DNA of 64,000 nt from Salegentibacter tibetensis (GTDB lineage: Bacteria > Bacteroidota > Bacteroidia > Flavobacteriales > Flavobacteriaceae): assembly GCF_020164485.1 (NCBI RefSeq), contig NZ_JAIQZA010000001.1, forward strand, positions 1 through 64,000. Reading direction: 5' to 3'. Of this stretch, positions 1-9,392 are shown one piece after another. A program made the translations under genes and the position numbers. Every line of letters starts with the position of its first letter. The first letter of the stretch is position 1. The notes under the pieces are model-generated. The model was not told the origin of the DNA, did not search any database, and saw only the letters and a list, made by a program, of their open reading frames with translations.

Positions 1-304
1 GCTGTGCAAATTCAGCATAAATACGCCAATCCCGTTTTTCATTGGCGTCTGATAAGGTGGAGCGCTTCACTTTACTTTTCACTCCGCTGTGATAGAGTTT
101 ACCAGAGATTGCAGCCAAACACGACTCTATATCTCGTAAGCTTTCACGATAGGTAAACTGGGCAAACATCATCACGATAAATTGTTCCCAGCAAGTAAAA
201 CTCCTGACCCTATAATTGCCATTATACTTCGCTACACATTTGTCAAACTCATATTTGGATATAAAATCCAAAACCTGTGATAAAATTGTCCTGCCTGTGT
301 TCAT
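1..304 (-). CDS. IS4-type transposase, N-terminal part, cut by window edge
   Basis: Reading the minus strand from an ATG at 304 gives an uninterrupted frame of 101 residues that runs off the window. It begins MNTGRTILSQVLDF and contains CWEQFIVMMFAQ and DANEKRDWRIYAEFAQ, which I recognise as the N-terminal domain (DUF4372-like) of IS4-family transposases common in Bacteroidetes. The catalytic DDE residues would lie outside the window, so I cannot tell whether the gene is intact. It lies divergent to the cyanophycin cluster. Confidence 0.8.
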   Translation of the reverse strand, partial: MNTGRTILSQVLDFISKYEFDKCVAKYNGNYRVRSFTCWEQFIVMMFAQFTYRESLRDIESCLAAISGKLYHSGVKSKVKRSTLSDANEKRDWRIYAEFAQ

Positions 305-408
305 CCGGCAAAGCTCCAATCATTTCCCCTAATTTAATTTCAAATCGAAAAATATTTCAATGAACGTTTATCCTTTATATAGTCATACTTCCCAATGATT
401 CACATACT

Positions 409-428
409 CCTTAACCGGACACTAGTAA
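409..428. repeat. Possible terminal inverted repeat of the IS element
   Basis: About 105 bases upstream of the transposase start is the motif TTAACCGGACACTAGT. Its position and sequence resemble the ends of Bacteroidetes IS4-type elements. The other end is outside the window, so neither the inverted repeat nor a target duplication can be confirmed. Confidence 0.35.
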
Positions 429-872
429 TTATGAATATTTAACTACAACCTGTAAATACTTAATAACGGGTAAATTACCAACATAGTTTTATCAAAGTTT
501 TACAATTCGGTACAACACTAATCATCCTCTTGGAAACATTTCTACGGAAGGTGCATTCGGCACTCTATTTTTAAATTGACGCACATCCCTAATTGCCCGG
601 TATTATAGTGTCCTATCTACTCTGCTTTAGCAGCTTACTCTTTTAAATTTACAAATGCTTTAACACTAATTACCAAATAATTAACTGAAAATCAATGGTT
701 TAAAATTTATTTTCAATAGATTAATCTGATACGCTTTCCTCTTGGGTACGCGTGGGATTAAAAGCAAAATCATTTTTTTTCTAAGGAAGGTCACACCGGA
801 AACCATAATAGTTTTTCCAATTATTTGAGTTCTCCCTGGTAATTTGAATAAAAAATTTATTCATAAATAACA
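429..872. other. Intergenic stretch before cphA, no gene seen
   Basis: This AT-rich stretch lies between the presumed IS end and cphA. I found no credible reading frame, tRNA or strong TAnnTTTG promoter in it. It probably holds the cphA promoter and perhaps insertion debris. Confidence 0.4.
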
Positions 873-3527
873 ATGGAAATATTAGAAATTAAAGTTACAC
901 GCGGCCCTAATTACTGGTCAGGATACAGGAAAAATCTTATTGTCATGAAACTTGACATTGGAGATTGGGAACAACGGCCTACTAACAAAATTGCTGGTTT
1001 TGGTGAATCCATGGAACGGCTGTTACCCTCTTTAAAAAGTCATACGTGTTCAGTGGGAGTTGAAGGTGGTTTCCTAATGCGTGTAAAAGAAGGTACCTGG
1101 CTCGGGCACGTGGTAGAACACATTGCTCTTGAATTGCAGACCCTTGCTGGAATGGATTGTGGTTTTGGACGGACACGTTCTACCAATGTAAAGGGAATTT
1201 ACCACGTAATATTTTCCTATATTATTGAAAAGGCTGGAATATACGCTGCCAGGGCGGCTGTAAATTTGGTGGAATGCCTCCTTAGCGAATTAGATTACAA
1301 GGTGGATAATGATATACAGGAGTTGCAACGACTGTATAATAGAGAAAAATTAGGACCAACCACACTCTCTATAGTTAGAGAAGCTGAGCGTAGGAACATT
1401 CCTTACACCAGACTTAATAATGATTCTTTGTTAATGTTGGGACAGGGATGCAATCAAAAAATAATTTGTGCATCCGTTGCAAGTACTACGAGCAGCATGG
1501 CAGTTGACTTAGCCTCCAACAAAAATGCTACCCGCAACTTATTATCCCAGTCACATATTCCGGTACCAATAGGTACACTGATCAACGATTTAGCTGAACT
1601 CGAAGAAGCTGTAAAAGAAATTGGATTTCCACTTGTCACCAAACCAGTAAACGGTAATCATGGCAGGGGCATCACTACGCGTATAACCACTATAGATCAG
1701 GCAATAAATGGTTTCATTGAAGCGAAAAAAATTTCGGAAGATGTTATAGTTGAACGCTATATAAACGGAATGGATTATCGGTTTTTGGTTATCAATTACA
1801 AACTGGCAGCCGTAGCCAGACGCACTCCGGCCATGATAATGGGCGATGGCGCTTCATCTATTATAGAATTAATTAACGAAACAAACAAGGATCCCCGAAG
1901 AGGGGAAGATCATGAAAATGTCCTGACCAAAATAAAAATGGATGCATTAACACAATCGATTTTAATAGAGAAAGCACTTACCCAAGATTCTATCTTACCT
2001 AGTGGAGAAATTTTATTTTTAAAAGACACCGCCAACTTAAGTTCAGGAGGAACAGCAACAGATGTAACTAATATGGTGCATCCGCAAAACATCTTTATGG
2101 CTGAGCGGGCTGCTAGATTGATGAATTTAGATATATGTGGTATTGATGTGATGGCAGAGCATATTCATCTCCCGATCACCGAAAAAAATGGAGCTGTACT
2201 GGAAGTTAATGCCGGTCCGGGTTTTAGAATGCATCTTTCTCCTGCAAAAGGTTTAGCAAGAAATGTTGCAGAGCCATTAGTAAACATGCTCTATCCTGAC
2301 AATGCAAGTGCACGTATTCCAGTTGTAGCCGTTACGGGTACAAATGGAAAAACCACTGTTACAAGATTGATTGCCCATATGGCACAGGTAGCCGGCCACC
2401 ATACAGGCTATACTACAACGGACGGTATTTATATAGATGGAACCAAAATTTGTAAAGGGGATTGCAGTGGTCCAACAAGTGCAGCTGCTGTGCTACGTGA
2501 CCCCCTTGTGGAGTTTGCAGTCCTGGAAACCGCACGGGGTGGCATCCTTAGGGCCGGCTTAGGCTTTGATAAGTGTAATATTAGCGTGGTAACCAATGTT
2601 ACTAATGATCACCTGGGATTGAACGATATAGATACCATTGAACAAATGGCAAATGTGAAAGCAGTGGTTCCGCAGAGTACCTTTGATAAAGGTTATGCAA
2701 TTCTCAATGCTGATGATGATCTGGTTTTTGAAATGAAAAATAATCTGGATTGCAATATTGCATTGTTCAGTATGGAAGCAAATAATCCCCGCATAAAAAA
2801 ACATTGCGGTAACGGAGGCTTAGCTGCTTTTATTGAAAATGATTATTTTGTAATAAGCAAAGGGCAATGGAAAACAAGAATAGCAGAAGTCTCCAAAGTG
2901 CCGCTTACATTTTCGGGCAAATGCGATTTTATGGTGAAAAATATTTTACCTGCTTTGTTAGCCGCTTCAATAAGTAATTTTCCCCTGGAAATAATTAATG
3001 CTGCGCTTAAATCCTTCATCCCTTCCCCTACTCTCACCCCTGGTAGAATGAATCTGTTCCGGTTTAAGGATTTTCAGGTACTGGTCGATTATGCTCATAA
3101 TACTGACGGATATATTCAGATAAAAAAATATCTGGAACAAGTTAATGCAACCCAAATTACAGGAATTATTACAGTCCCTGGTGACCGGCGTCTAGAAGAT
3201 ATAAAAAATATAGGGCGTTATGCAGCTCAAATGTTTGATAAAATAATAATAAAGCATGACAGGGACCAAAGAGGAAAGGCCAAGGAAGAGATAAGCGGTT
3301 TTCTTACCAAGGGTATTCGGGAAATTAATGACTATACCCCGGTAGTTATAATTTCAGATGAAATAGAATCTATTCAATATGCCATCGATAATGCTGGAAA
3401 GGGGGAATTAATTTTTGTGTCTGTCGATGATGTTCAAAATACGCTTGCCTATGTGCAACAACAAATGCAAACAGAAAAAATATCTATTGATTTTATACCA
3501 GAGACCTTAAATAAGCGGCAGTTATGA
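873..3527 (+). CDS. cphA: Cyanophycin synthetase
   Basis: Makes cyanophycin (multi-L-arginyl-poly-L-aspartate), a nitrogen and carbon store, by ATP-dependent addition of Asp to the backbone and Arg to its side chains. The 884 residues match the usual CphA size. An N-terminal CphA domain (about 1-160) is followed by an ATP-grasp domain (about 210-480, with KPVNGNHGRGI) and a Mur-ligase domain whose P-loop VTGTNGKTT begins near residue 486. The ATG at 873 gives the expected N-terminus MEILEIKVTRGPNYWS. Its stop overlaps the cphB start by four bases (ATGA), so the two are translationally coupled. No frameshift or missing motif was seen. Confidence 0.95.
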   Translation: MEILEIKVTRGPNYWSGYRKNLIVMKLDIGDWEQRPTNKIAGFGESMERLLPSLKSHTCSVGVEGGFLMRVKEGTWLGHVVEHIALELQTLAGMDCGFGRTRSTNVKGIYHVIFSYIIEKAGIYAARAAVNLVECLLSELDYKVDNDIQELQRLYNREKLGPTTLSIVREAERRNIPYTRLNNDSLLMLGQGCNQKIICASVASTTSSMAVDLASNKNATRNLLSQSHIPVPIGTLINDLAELEEAVKEIGFPLVTKPVNGNHGRGITTRITTIDQAINGFIEAKKISEDVIVERYINGMDYRFLVINYKLAAVARRTPAMIMGDGASSIIELINETNKDPRRGEDHENVLTKIKMDALTQSILIEKALTQDSILPSGEILFLKDTANLSSGGTATDVTNMVHPQNIFMAERAARLMNLDICGIDVMAEHIHLPITEKNGAVLEVNAGPGFRMHLSPAKGLARNVAEPLVNMLYPDNASARIPVVAVTGTNGKTTVTRLIAHMAQVAGHHTGYTTTDGIYIDGTKICKGDCSGPTSAAAVLRDPLVEFAVLETARGGILRAGLGFDKCNISVVTNVTNDHLGLNDIDTIEQMANVKAVVPQSTFDKGYAILNADDDLVFEMKNNLDCNIALFSMEANNPRIKKHCGNGGLAAFIENDYFVISKGQWKTRIAEVSKVPLTFSGKCDFMVKNILPALLAASISNFPLEIINAALKSFIPSPTLTPGRMNLFRFKDFQVLVDYAHNTDGYIQIKKYLEQVNATQITGIITVPGDRRLEDIKNIGRYAAQMFDKIIIKHDRDQRGKAKEEISGFLTKGIREINDYTPVVIISDEIESIQYAIDNAGKGELIFVSVDDVQNTLAYVQQQMQTEKISIDFIPETLNKRQL

Positions 3528-4387
3528 TACCAAAAGGAACTTTACTCATTATTGGAGGAGCGGAACATAAAGGAGATAATAATCTTGATATGGAAACAAA
3601 AAACCTTGAGTTTAAACAATTTGAAATTTTGAAATTACTATTAAAAGAGAAAAAAAAAGTTGAGGTAATCACAACGGGTTCTGAGATAAAGCAGGAAGTA
3701 AAAAAAGAATATAAGCAAACATTCGATAAAATAGGATTTAATGATACTGGCTTTCTACCCATTGAAGACAAGAATGAAGCACGGCTTAGTAAGTACATTA
3801 ATCGAATAGAAAAAGCAAATACCATTTTTTTTAGTGGGGGAGACCAATTCCGCTTAGCAACCATTTTGGGAGGAACGCCAGTCACTGATATAATATTGAA
3901 ACGCTACTTTGAAGAGGAAGACTTTGTGATCGCAGGCACAAGCGCTGGAGCAATGGTAATGTCAAAAATTATGATCAGCGGAGGCGGAACTAATGAAGCA
4001 TTACTTAAGAATGATATAAATACTTCTTCAGGCTTTGGATTACTTGAACATTGTATCATAGACACTCATTTTATAAAACGCGGGAGGTTTGGACGGCTTG
4101 CACATGCTGTAATAATTAATCCAGAACAACTTGGCGTTGGACTTGGAGAAGACACTGCACTCATAGTAAAAAATGGAAAGGATGCTGAATGTTTAGGTTC
4201 AGGAATGGTAGTGATAATAGATGGTTCAGGAATTGAACAAACAAACATTGCTGAGGTGGAAGCTGAATATGGTGTTTTTGTTGAAAACTTAAAAGTGCAT
4301 TTGTTGGTAAAAGGTTGCCGCTTCGATTTAAAAACCCGAACTCTTGCCAATCCTGCCATAAGCCAAAGAAAAAAGAATGATGGCTGA
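3524..4387 (+). CDS. cphB: Cyanophycinase
   Basis: Serine exopeptidase of family S51 that cuts cyanophycin to beta-Asp-Arg dipeptides. The 287-residue length is normal for CphB. The nucleophile motif GTSAGAMVMS lies near residue 140; earlier motifs are IIGGAEHK at the N-terminus and FFSGGDQFRL near residue 103. It overlaps cphA by four bases, as in other cphAB operons. The product lacks an evident signal peptide, which fits an intracellular store. Polymer synthesis and breakdown genes therefore sit in one transcription unit. Confidence 0.95.
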   Translation: MIPKGTLLIIGGAEHKGDNNLDMETKNLEFKQFEILKLLLKEKKKVEVITTGSEIKQEVKKEYKQTFDKIGFNDTGFLPIEDKNEARLSKYINRIEKANTIFFSGGDQFRLATILGGTPVTDIILKRYFEEEDFVIAGTSAGAMVMSKIMISGGGTNEALLKNDINTSSGFGLLEHCIIDTHFIKRGRFGRLAHAVIINPEQLGVGLGEDTALIVKNGKDAECLGSGMVVIIDGSGIEQTNIAEVEAEYGVFVENLKVHLLVKGCRFDLKTRTLANPAISQRKKNDG

Positions 4388-4574
4388 TCTAATCACAAGC
4401 GATTATTTGCGCGCTGGTGTTTCAAAAGTTGCAATTATTATTTCCTGTTCTTCAGTTGAGGATTGATAAAAAGTGATCAAGTATGAAATGAGCATAACGG
4501 GATCCCTTTACAAACTCCAATGAACCTGCAGGCAAGCAGGCAGACAGACAGGGGTATTCGAATTACATCTGACC
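4388..4574. other. Intergenic stretch between cphB and iaaA
   Basis: No gene is visible. Around 4528-4555 lies a low-complexity run of CAGG/CAAG/CAGA units, followed by the three-hairpin repeat described separately. Transcription could continue from cphAB to the dipeptidase, because I see no classical hairpin plus T-run. Confidence 0.4.
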
Positions 4575-4698
4575 AATCAAGAACCTCGGGGCAAGCCCAC
4601 GAGGTATGAATTGGAAAACTATTTTATAATCTCGAGGCAAGCCCGCCTGAATGATTCGGGCAGGCCTCGGGGAATTAAACCCTCAATGAGGGATTAAA
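4575..4698 (+). repeat. Three-hairpin dispersed repeat, copy A
   Basis: About 122 bases that recur almost exactly in inverted orientation at 21797-21918, and in a diverged form at 47318-47427. Three stems follow each other: CCTCG/CGAGG near the start, a larger GC-rich stem around GCCTG/CAGGC in the middle, and CCCTC/GAGGG at the end. The copy ends 20 bases before the ATG of the isoaspartyl peptidase, so it would form the 5' untranslated region of that gene if transcribed from cphAB. Confidence 0.9.
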
Positions 4699-4717
4699 AA
4701 ACAATAAAAATCTGGAT

Positions 4718-5632
4718 ATGAATAATATTTCAATAGCTGTCCAAGGAGGAGCCGGAGAGGATTCTGAATTTATCAAATCGCATCAGTCGGGTTATAAAAA
4801 AGGCTTGGAAGACGCTGTTAATACAGGATATAAAATCTTAAAAGGAGGAGGCAGTGCACTGGATGCTGTTGAAAATGCAGTTCGATCCTTAGAAGATAAT
4901 CCACTTTTTAATTCAGGCCGTGGTTCAGCGCTTAATAACAAAGGGGAAGTTGAAATGGATGCTTCCATTATGGATGGCAAAAAAAATAATGCTGGTGCAG
5001 TTTCTATGGTTCGAAATGTCAAAAACCCCGTTACACTAGCTCGGTTTATTATGGAAAATACTTCGCACGTTTTTTTATCCGGGGCGGGTGCTCTTGAAAT
5101 TGCAAAAGAAGAAGATTTGGCCCTTGAAGGGGATTCTTATTTTATCACGGAACATCAGGTAGAGGAATTCATTAAAGACAGGAAGCAGGATGATTACAAT
5201 GCTATTCTGAAAAAACGCATTCACGGAACAGTGGGTGCAGTTGCTTTGGATAAAGCAGGGAATCTAGCAGCTGCGACATCAACAGGCGGCACTCCCAATT
5301 GTTTGGACGGTCGTATTGGTGATAGCTGTGTGATTGGAGCGGGATGTTATGCTAATAATTCTTCCTGCGCCGTATCCGGAACCGGGGATGGGGAATTACT
5401 TATCATTAATGTTATAGCCTACAGCATTGCCTTTTATATGGAATTAAAAAATTGCAGTTTACAGGATGCCTGTGATTATGTGATTCATCAGCGAAATATG
5501 GATGTTGAAGGTGATATAGGGGTAATTGCTGTAGATACCAGGGGAAACCTTGGGGTATGTTTTAACAGCGAACGCATGCACAGGGCCTGGAAAAATAATG
5601 AGGAAAAAATTACAGTGAAAATTTATAAATAA
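4718..5632 (+). CDS. iaaA: Isoaspartyl peptidase / L-asparaginase (Ntn hydrolase)
   Basis: Plant-type asparaginase family (T2), which self-cleaves to expose a catalytic threonine and hydrolyses beta-aspartyl dipeptides. The cleavage site is visible in HGTVGAVALD, with the Thr near residue 171, followed by STGGTPNCLDGRIGDS. The length of 304 residues is typical. Lying 330 bases after cphB on the same strand, it is the expected enzyme to split the beta-Asp-Arg released by cyanophycinase into Asp and Arg. That role is inferred from context; the family also accepts other isoaspartyl peptides. The symbol iaaA is used for the family. Confidence 0.9.
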   Translation: MNNISIAVQGGAGEDSEFIKSHQSGYKKGLEDAVNTGYKILKGGGSALDAVENAVRSLEDNPLFNSGRGSALNNKGEVEMDASIMDGKKNNAGAVSMVRNVKNPVTLARFIMENTSHVFLSGAGALEIAKEEDLALEGDSYFITEHQVEEFIKDRKQDDYNAILKKRIHGTVGAVALDKAGNLAAATSTGGTPNCLDGRIGDSCVIGAGCYANNSSCAVSGTGDGELLIINVIAYSIAFYMELKNCSLQDACDYVIHQRNMDVEGDIGVIAVDTRGNLGVCFNSERMHRAWKNNEEKITVKIYK

Positions 5633-6086
5633 TAGTTTTTGATCATCGAAAGCATCTTTTCTCTGTTCTCATTGGGATCTCTAAAAAACTAAATAAAAAC
5701 AAGCTCCACACATTGAAAAAGACAATTGTTAGGCTTCAGTAAGACGACATAGGAAACTTTACTTTTTAGGAGTTTCCGTAGTAATGCTCATTATAGGTTA
5801 CCTGATTGTAAATAAAAAGAATGCAACAATATGAAAATGATATAGTTCGATTCCAATCAAACAAGAGCAAGTAAAAATATGGTTTAAAGGAAATTTGATG
5901 AATTTGGTTATAGAAATCATTCCAGAAATTTATTTAAGATACTGTAATACAATAAATTATAGTTAAATAATTTTACTCACTGTTAGATTTTCGTAATTTC
6001 AAGAAGCCTTAAATTGACTGCAAAGTTTATTAGATAATAAACAATAACCTACTGGTAATTACTAATTTAATTTATAACTAAAACAG
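5633..6086. other. Intergenic stretch, no supported gene
   Basis: Between iaaA and the alcohol dehydrogenase. A short open stretch near 5755-5831 could encode a membrane-like peptide (FLGVSVVMLIIGYLIVNKK), but it has no start codon in frame after the preceding stop. I treat it as chance or a remnant. The rest is AT-rich and featureless. Confidence 0.35.
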
Positions 6087-6095
6087 AAAGGAGGA
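6087..6095 (+). promoter_or_regulatory. Strong Shine-Dalgarno site AAAGGAGGA
   Basis: A near-perfect AGGAGG lies about six bases before the ATG at 6101. Genes elsewhere in this window lack such sites, as is usual in Flavobacteriia. It fixes the start of the alcohol dehydrogenase and hints that the gene came from a lineage that uses SD-led initiation. Confidence 0.8.
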
Positions 6096-6100
6096 CCATT

Positions 6101-7258
6101 ATGTTAGCAATGAACTTTCGCGGAGCTTTTAAGGTACGTGCAGATTACGATATGCCATACCCTGAGATTGAACATCCGGGCGATGCAATAGTTAGAGTTT
6201 TGAGATCGTGTATATGTGGGTCTGACCTGCACCTGTATCACGGTTTGGTGCCCGATACCCGGGTAGGAATGACTTTTGGCCACGAATTCGTGGGAGAAAT
6301 TGTGGATATAGGATCCGATGTAAAGAATGTAAAAACAGGGGATAAGGTAATCGTTCCCTTTAATATTTCCTGTGGTAAATGTGTTTTTTGCAAGCAGGAA
6401 CTGTATGGAAACTGTCACGAAGCAAATCCGCAGGCTACAGCTGTGGGTGGAATATTTGGGTATTCTCATACCGCGGGTGGTTATAATGGAGGCCAGGCAG
6501 AATATGTGAGAGTTCCCTATGCCGATGTGGGGCCCACAGTGATCCCAGAGTGGATGGATTTGGATGACGCCGTATTATTAACAGACATTGTTCCTACAGG
6601 TTACCAGGCTGCTGAAATGGGGGGAATCCAGAAAGGAGATACCGTTGTTGTGTTTGGTGCCGGACCAATTGGTATAATGGCTGCGAAATGCGCCTGGCTA
6701 TTTGGAGCAGGAAGAGTAATAGTTATAGATGAATTGGAATATCGACTTGAATTTGTGAAAAAATACGCCCAATGTGAAGTCTACAATTTTAAATCGCTTG
6801 AGGATCCCGTGGTGTTCATTAAGAAAACTACCGATTCTCTTGGGGCAGATGTTTGTATTGATGCTGTAGGTGCTGAAGCGGCAGGAGATGCCATGAACAC
6901 CCTGCTGGGCAGAAAATTATTGCTCCAGGGGGGATCTACCACTGCTCTTCATTGGGCTATAAATTCAGTAAAAAAGGGAGGCATAGTTTCAATTGTAGGC
7001 ATTTATGGCCCCACAGCATGTCTTGTACCTATGGGAAATGTAGTCAATAAGGGAATTACAATTCGTGCAAACCAGGCAGCAGTAAAAAGATTATTACCCA
7101 GGTTGATTGAGCACGTTAAGAACGGTGTAATTGATCCGAAACAACTTATAACGCACCGTATTCCTCTTGAGGAGGTGGCAGAAGGCTACCATATTTTCTC
7201 TACCAAACTTGATAATTGTATTAAGCCGGTATTAATACCACCCACGGCTAACTCTTAA
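6101..7258 (+). CDS. Zinc-dependent alcohol dehydrogenase (MDR family)
   Basis: Medium-chain NAD(P)-dependent dehydrogenase of 385 residues. Catalytic-zinc residues are visible at C39 (CGSD) and in GHE at 60-62. The structural-zinc lobe has Cys 91, 94, 97 and 105. The nucleotide-binding GAGPIG motif is near residue 186. The sequence resembles the threonine/formaldehyde dehydrogenase-like branch, but I cannot name the substrate. The strong SD site fixes the start. The gene is followed 34 bases later by a conserved small protein and may be co-transcribed with it. Confidence 0.85.
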   Translation: MLAMNFRGAFKVRADYDMPYPEIEHPGDAIVRVLRSCICGSDLHLYHGLVPDTRVGMTFGHEFVGEIVDIGSDVKNVKTGDKVIVPFNISCGKCVFCKQELYGNCHEANPQATAVGGIFGYSHTAGGYNGGQAEYVRVPYADVGPTVIPEWMDLDDAVLLTDIVPTGYQAAEMGGIQKGDTVVVFGAGPIGIMAAKCAWLFGAGRVIVIDELEYRLEFVKKYAQCEVYNFKSLEDPVVFIKKTTDSLGADVCIDAVGAEAAGDAMNTLLGRKLLLQGGSTTALHWAINSVKKGGIVSIVGIYGPTACLVPMGNVVNKGITIRANQAAVKRLLPRLIEHVKNGVIDPKQLITHRIPLEEVAEGYHIFSTKLDNCIKPVLIPPTANS

Positions 7259-7292
7259 TAAATTGCTTACATAACCTTATAAATAATACATT

Positions 7293-7829
7293 ATGGAATC
7301 GGACGAAAATAAATCTAAAGATTTTAAAAACATCAGGGGAGGTGACCATAGCCATATTAAAGGCTGGGGAATAGATGCAGATTCAAAAAATGATCCCACC
7401 TACCCAATCAAGAAAAGAACAGATGAAGAGCATGAAGGCTATGAATGGGAAAGGCCCACACAACAAAAGGTTGATGTAGAAATTTTAAAATCTATTGAGA
7501 GGCCTAATATAACTGCTGTATTTGGCACTTCTGTACCTCCATCGGGCTTAAGTGGTGCAATACGCAGGAAGGCATTTGAAAAAGGCGAAGGTAGTTACGG
7601 TCGTTGGCTTCCCTTAATTCTTGCAGATAGAATTGGAGTTTATGAAGGTATTATTGACGATTTAAAGAAGGGAATTATGCCTAATACCTTTGCCGAAAGA
7701 GGATGGGGTGCGGAATGGAAATATAACCGAAAGAATTTTTTAATTAAAACTGCAGTAGGAGCCTTGGTAGTTGCGGGGTCTGTAGCCATATTAATTTCTT
7801 CAAACCGGGAGAAGTCGTATAGCAAATAA
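7293..7829 (+). CDS. Conserved protein of unknown function with C-terminal membrane segment
   Basis: 178 residues. The body carries recognisable conserved strings (GWGIDADSKNDPTYP, FGTSVPPSGLSGAIRR, AERGWGAEWKYNRK) that I have seen in an unnamed family often found with stress or dehydrogenase genes. Residues about 152-168 form one hydrophobic segment, so the protein is probably anchored by its C-terminus with the hydrophilic body in the cytoplasm. Function unknown. It lies 34 bases after the alcohol dehydrogenase. Confidence 0.75.
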   Translation: MESDENKSKDFKNIRGGDHSHIKGWGIDADSKNDPTYPIKKRTDEEHEGYEWERPTQQKVDVEILKSIERPNITAVFGTSVPPSGLSGAIRRKAFEKGEGSYGRWLPLILADRIGVYEGIIDDLKKGIMPNTFAERGWGAEWKYNRKNFLIKTAVGALVVAGSVAILISSNREKSYSK

Positions 7830-8111
7830 TTTCATACTTACTAGACAATTATTTATAATTACCTTAAACCCCCAGGTTTTAAATAAACTTGAGGCCAATC
7901 TAAATGTGTAAATACTTTATCCGGTTCCACTAACTACCAAATCAATATTTTGGGCATTGAAATGGGTGGTTTTATTAATGAAATGCTGTCCAATAAAATC
8001 CGCAGGAATGAACCTACAGACGTCATCTAACAAAATTAAACACGGGGCACAGCAAAAAAACTGACTGCCTTAAAAAAAATTGTTTCAATTCTAAGCTGAA
8101 CTAAATAAAAT

Positions 8112-8567
8112 ATGATGCATCTTGGTAAAATACTTATTTCTGCAATTGTCGGAACTTCTGCTATGACGCTGTTCAGTTATTTGATATCCAACAAAAAAAA
8201 TAGAAACTTCCGTGAGCCCCAAGTACTGGGTCAACTTATAAAACGTTTACCAAAAAGTGGCTCAAAGAAGTCCGCCCAAATAGCAGGATGGGGATTGCAT
8301 TACGCTATTGGAACTTTATTTGTGGTTTGTTATAGTGAATTATGGCAGCAAACAAAGGTAAAACCATCTCTGACTTCCGGTACGCTGCTGGGCGCTGGAA
8401 GCGGACTTATAGGTATTGGGGGATGGAAGCTTATGTTTGAAGCTCATCCCAATCCACCGGCAAAAAATCTCAAACCATATTTTGGTCATCTCATCCTTGC
8501 CCATATTGTATTTGGGATTTTCTGCGCCATCACTTATAAAATAACAGATGGGAATAAAAGGGCTTGA
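8112..8567 (+). CDS. Small multi-pass membrane protein, function unknown
   Basis: 151 residues with about four hydrophobic segments (near 5-24, 58-78, 92-108 and 124-144). Loops contain GWGLHYAIGT and FEAHPNPPAKN. It resembles small uncharacterised membrane proteins of Bacteroidetes; I do not recognise a function. Two ATG codons stand in tandem at 8112 and 8115. It is followed directly by the decayed DUF72 gene. Confidence 0.65.
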   Translation: MMHLGKILISAIVGTSAMTLFSYLISNKKNRNFREPQVLGQLIKRLPKSGSKKSAQIAGWGLHYAIGTLFVVCYSELWQQTKVKPSLTSGTLLGAGSGLIGIGGWKLMFEAHPNPPAKNLKPYFGHLILAHIVFGIFCAITYKITDGNKRA

Positions 8568-8597
8568 TTGTGAATACTGTTCCTGGTTTCCAGCATC

Positions 8598-9175
8598 ATT
8601 TTATTCAGGTCTTAGCGGCTTACAGTGCCTATTCCGAAATACTTATTTCCGCCTCCGTATGAAAATACGAGTAGGTGGAACTATCAAGCAACTTTATTTA
8701 GTAGCATAGAATTCAATAGTTCGTTTTACAAAATTCCACGATCGGCAACAGTTTCTAAATGGGCTAAATCAATGCCAGACCATTTTAATTATGGAAAGGA
8801 ATTACACACAATAAAGGTTTAAATTTTAATATTGAGGATGTTGTTACCTTTTTTAATTCTATCAATGCTGTCAATGAAAAGAAAGGATGCATGCTCATTC
8901 AGTTCCCTCCCAGTATAGGTAAGGAATACACCATTCAATTAGAAAAACTTTTAAGCAATATCAAAGAAGCAGATACTACACAAGACTGGAAAGTTGCTGT
9001 TAAGTTTCGGAATACATTATATTATTGTGACGATGTTTATGACCTGTTGAATTTTTACAAAGCGCAATGGTTACACAAGCATACCAGAGTCGGCAACACC
9101 TTTAGATATTTTTACGATGGCCGCAAAGGTGTGACGGGCTAAATGGGTAGTAAGATTCTTTTTAATGTTACAAAC
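8598..9175 (+). pseudogene. DUF72 (YecE-like) gene, frameshifted and truncated
   Basis: Pieces of a DUF72 TIM-barrel protein appear in order in different frames: FYSGLSGLQ (from 8598), then KYLFPPPYENTSRWNYQATLFSSIEFNSSFYKIP (given here only as position 8634-8745), then GLNFNIEDVV and MLIQFPPSIG, then VAVKFRNTLYY, then IPESATP. At least three frame changes are needed (about 8628, 8818 and 9085). The C-terminal third after the SATP motif is absent. No single frame is long enough to be functional, so this is a decayed gene. Confidence 0.85.
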
Positions 9176-9392
9176 GTCCGCTATTTCCTTTAAATAAGAA
9201 TTGGTTTTACTTGGAAGTACCTTAACGTTAGAAAGCTTACCTAATTACTTATTAAGGATTTTCCAGGCCATCATTTTCAAACTGAGAATATTTTTTTCTT
9301 ATTTGCTTTATTTTCAGTAATTTAAGTAGACAAAAGCTATACTTCTAGAATTTAGCTGATGAAAAATTAATTAACCACTTAAATCTTTAATT

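Noticed and set aside
4528-4555. CAGG/CAAG/CAGA run considered as a further copy of the three-hairpin repeat
   Set aside because: It lacks the conserved AATGATTCGGG core and the flanking stems.
5755-5831. Short membrane-like peptide upstream of the alcohol dehydrogenase
   Set aside because: Hydrophobic but without a start codon in frame after the preceding stop; too short to separate from chance.
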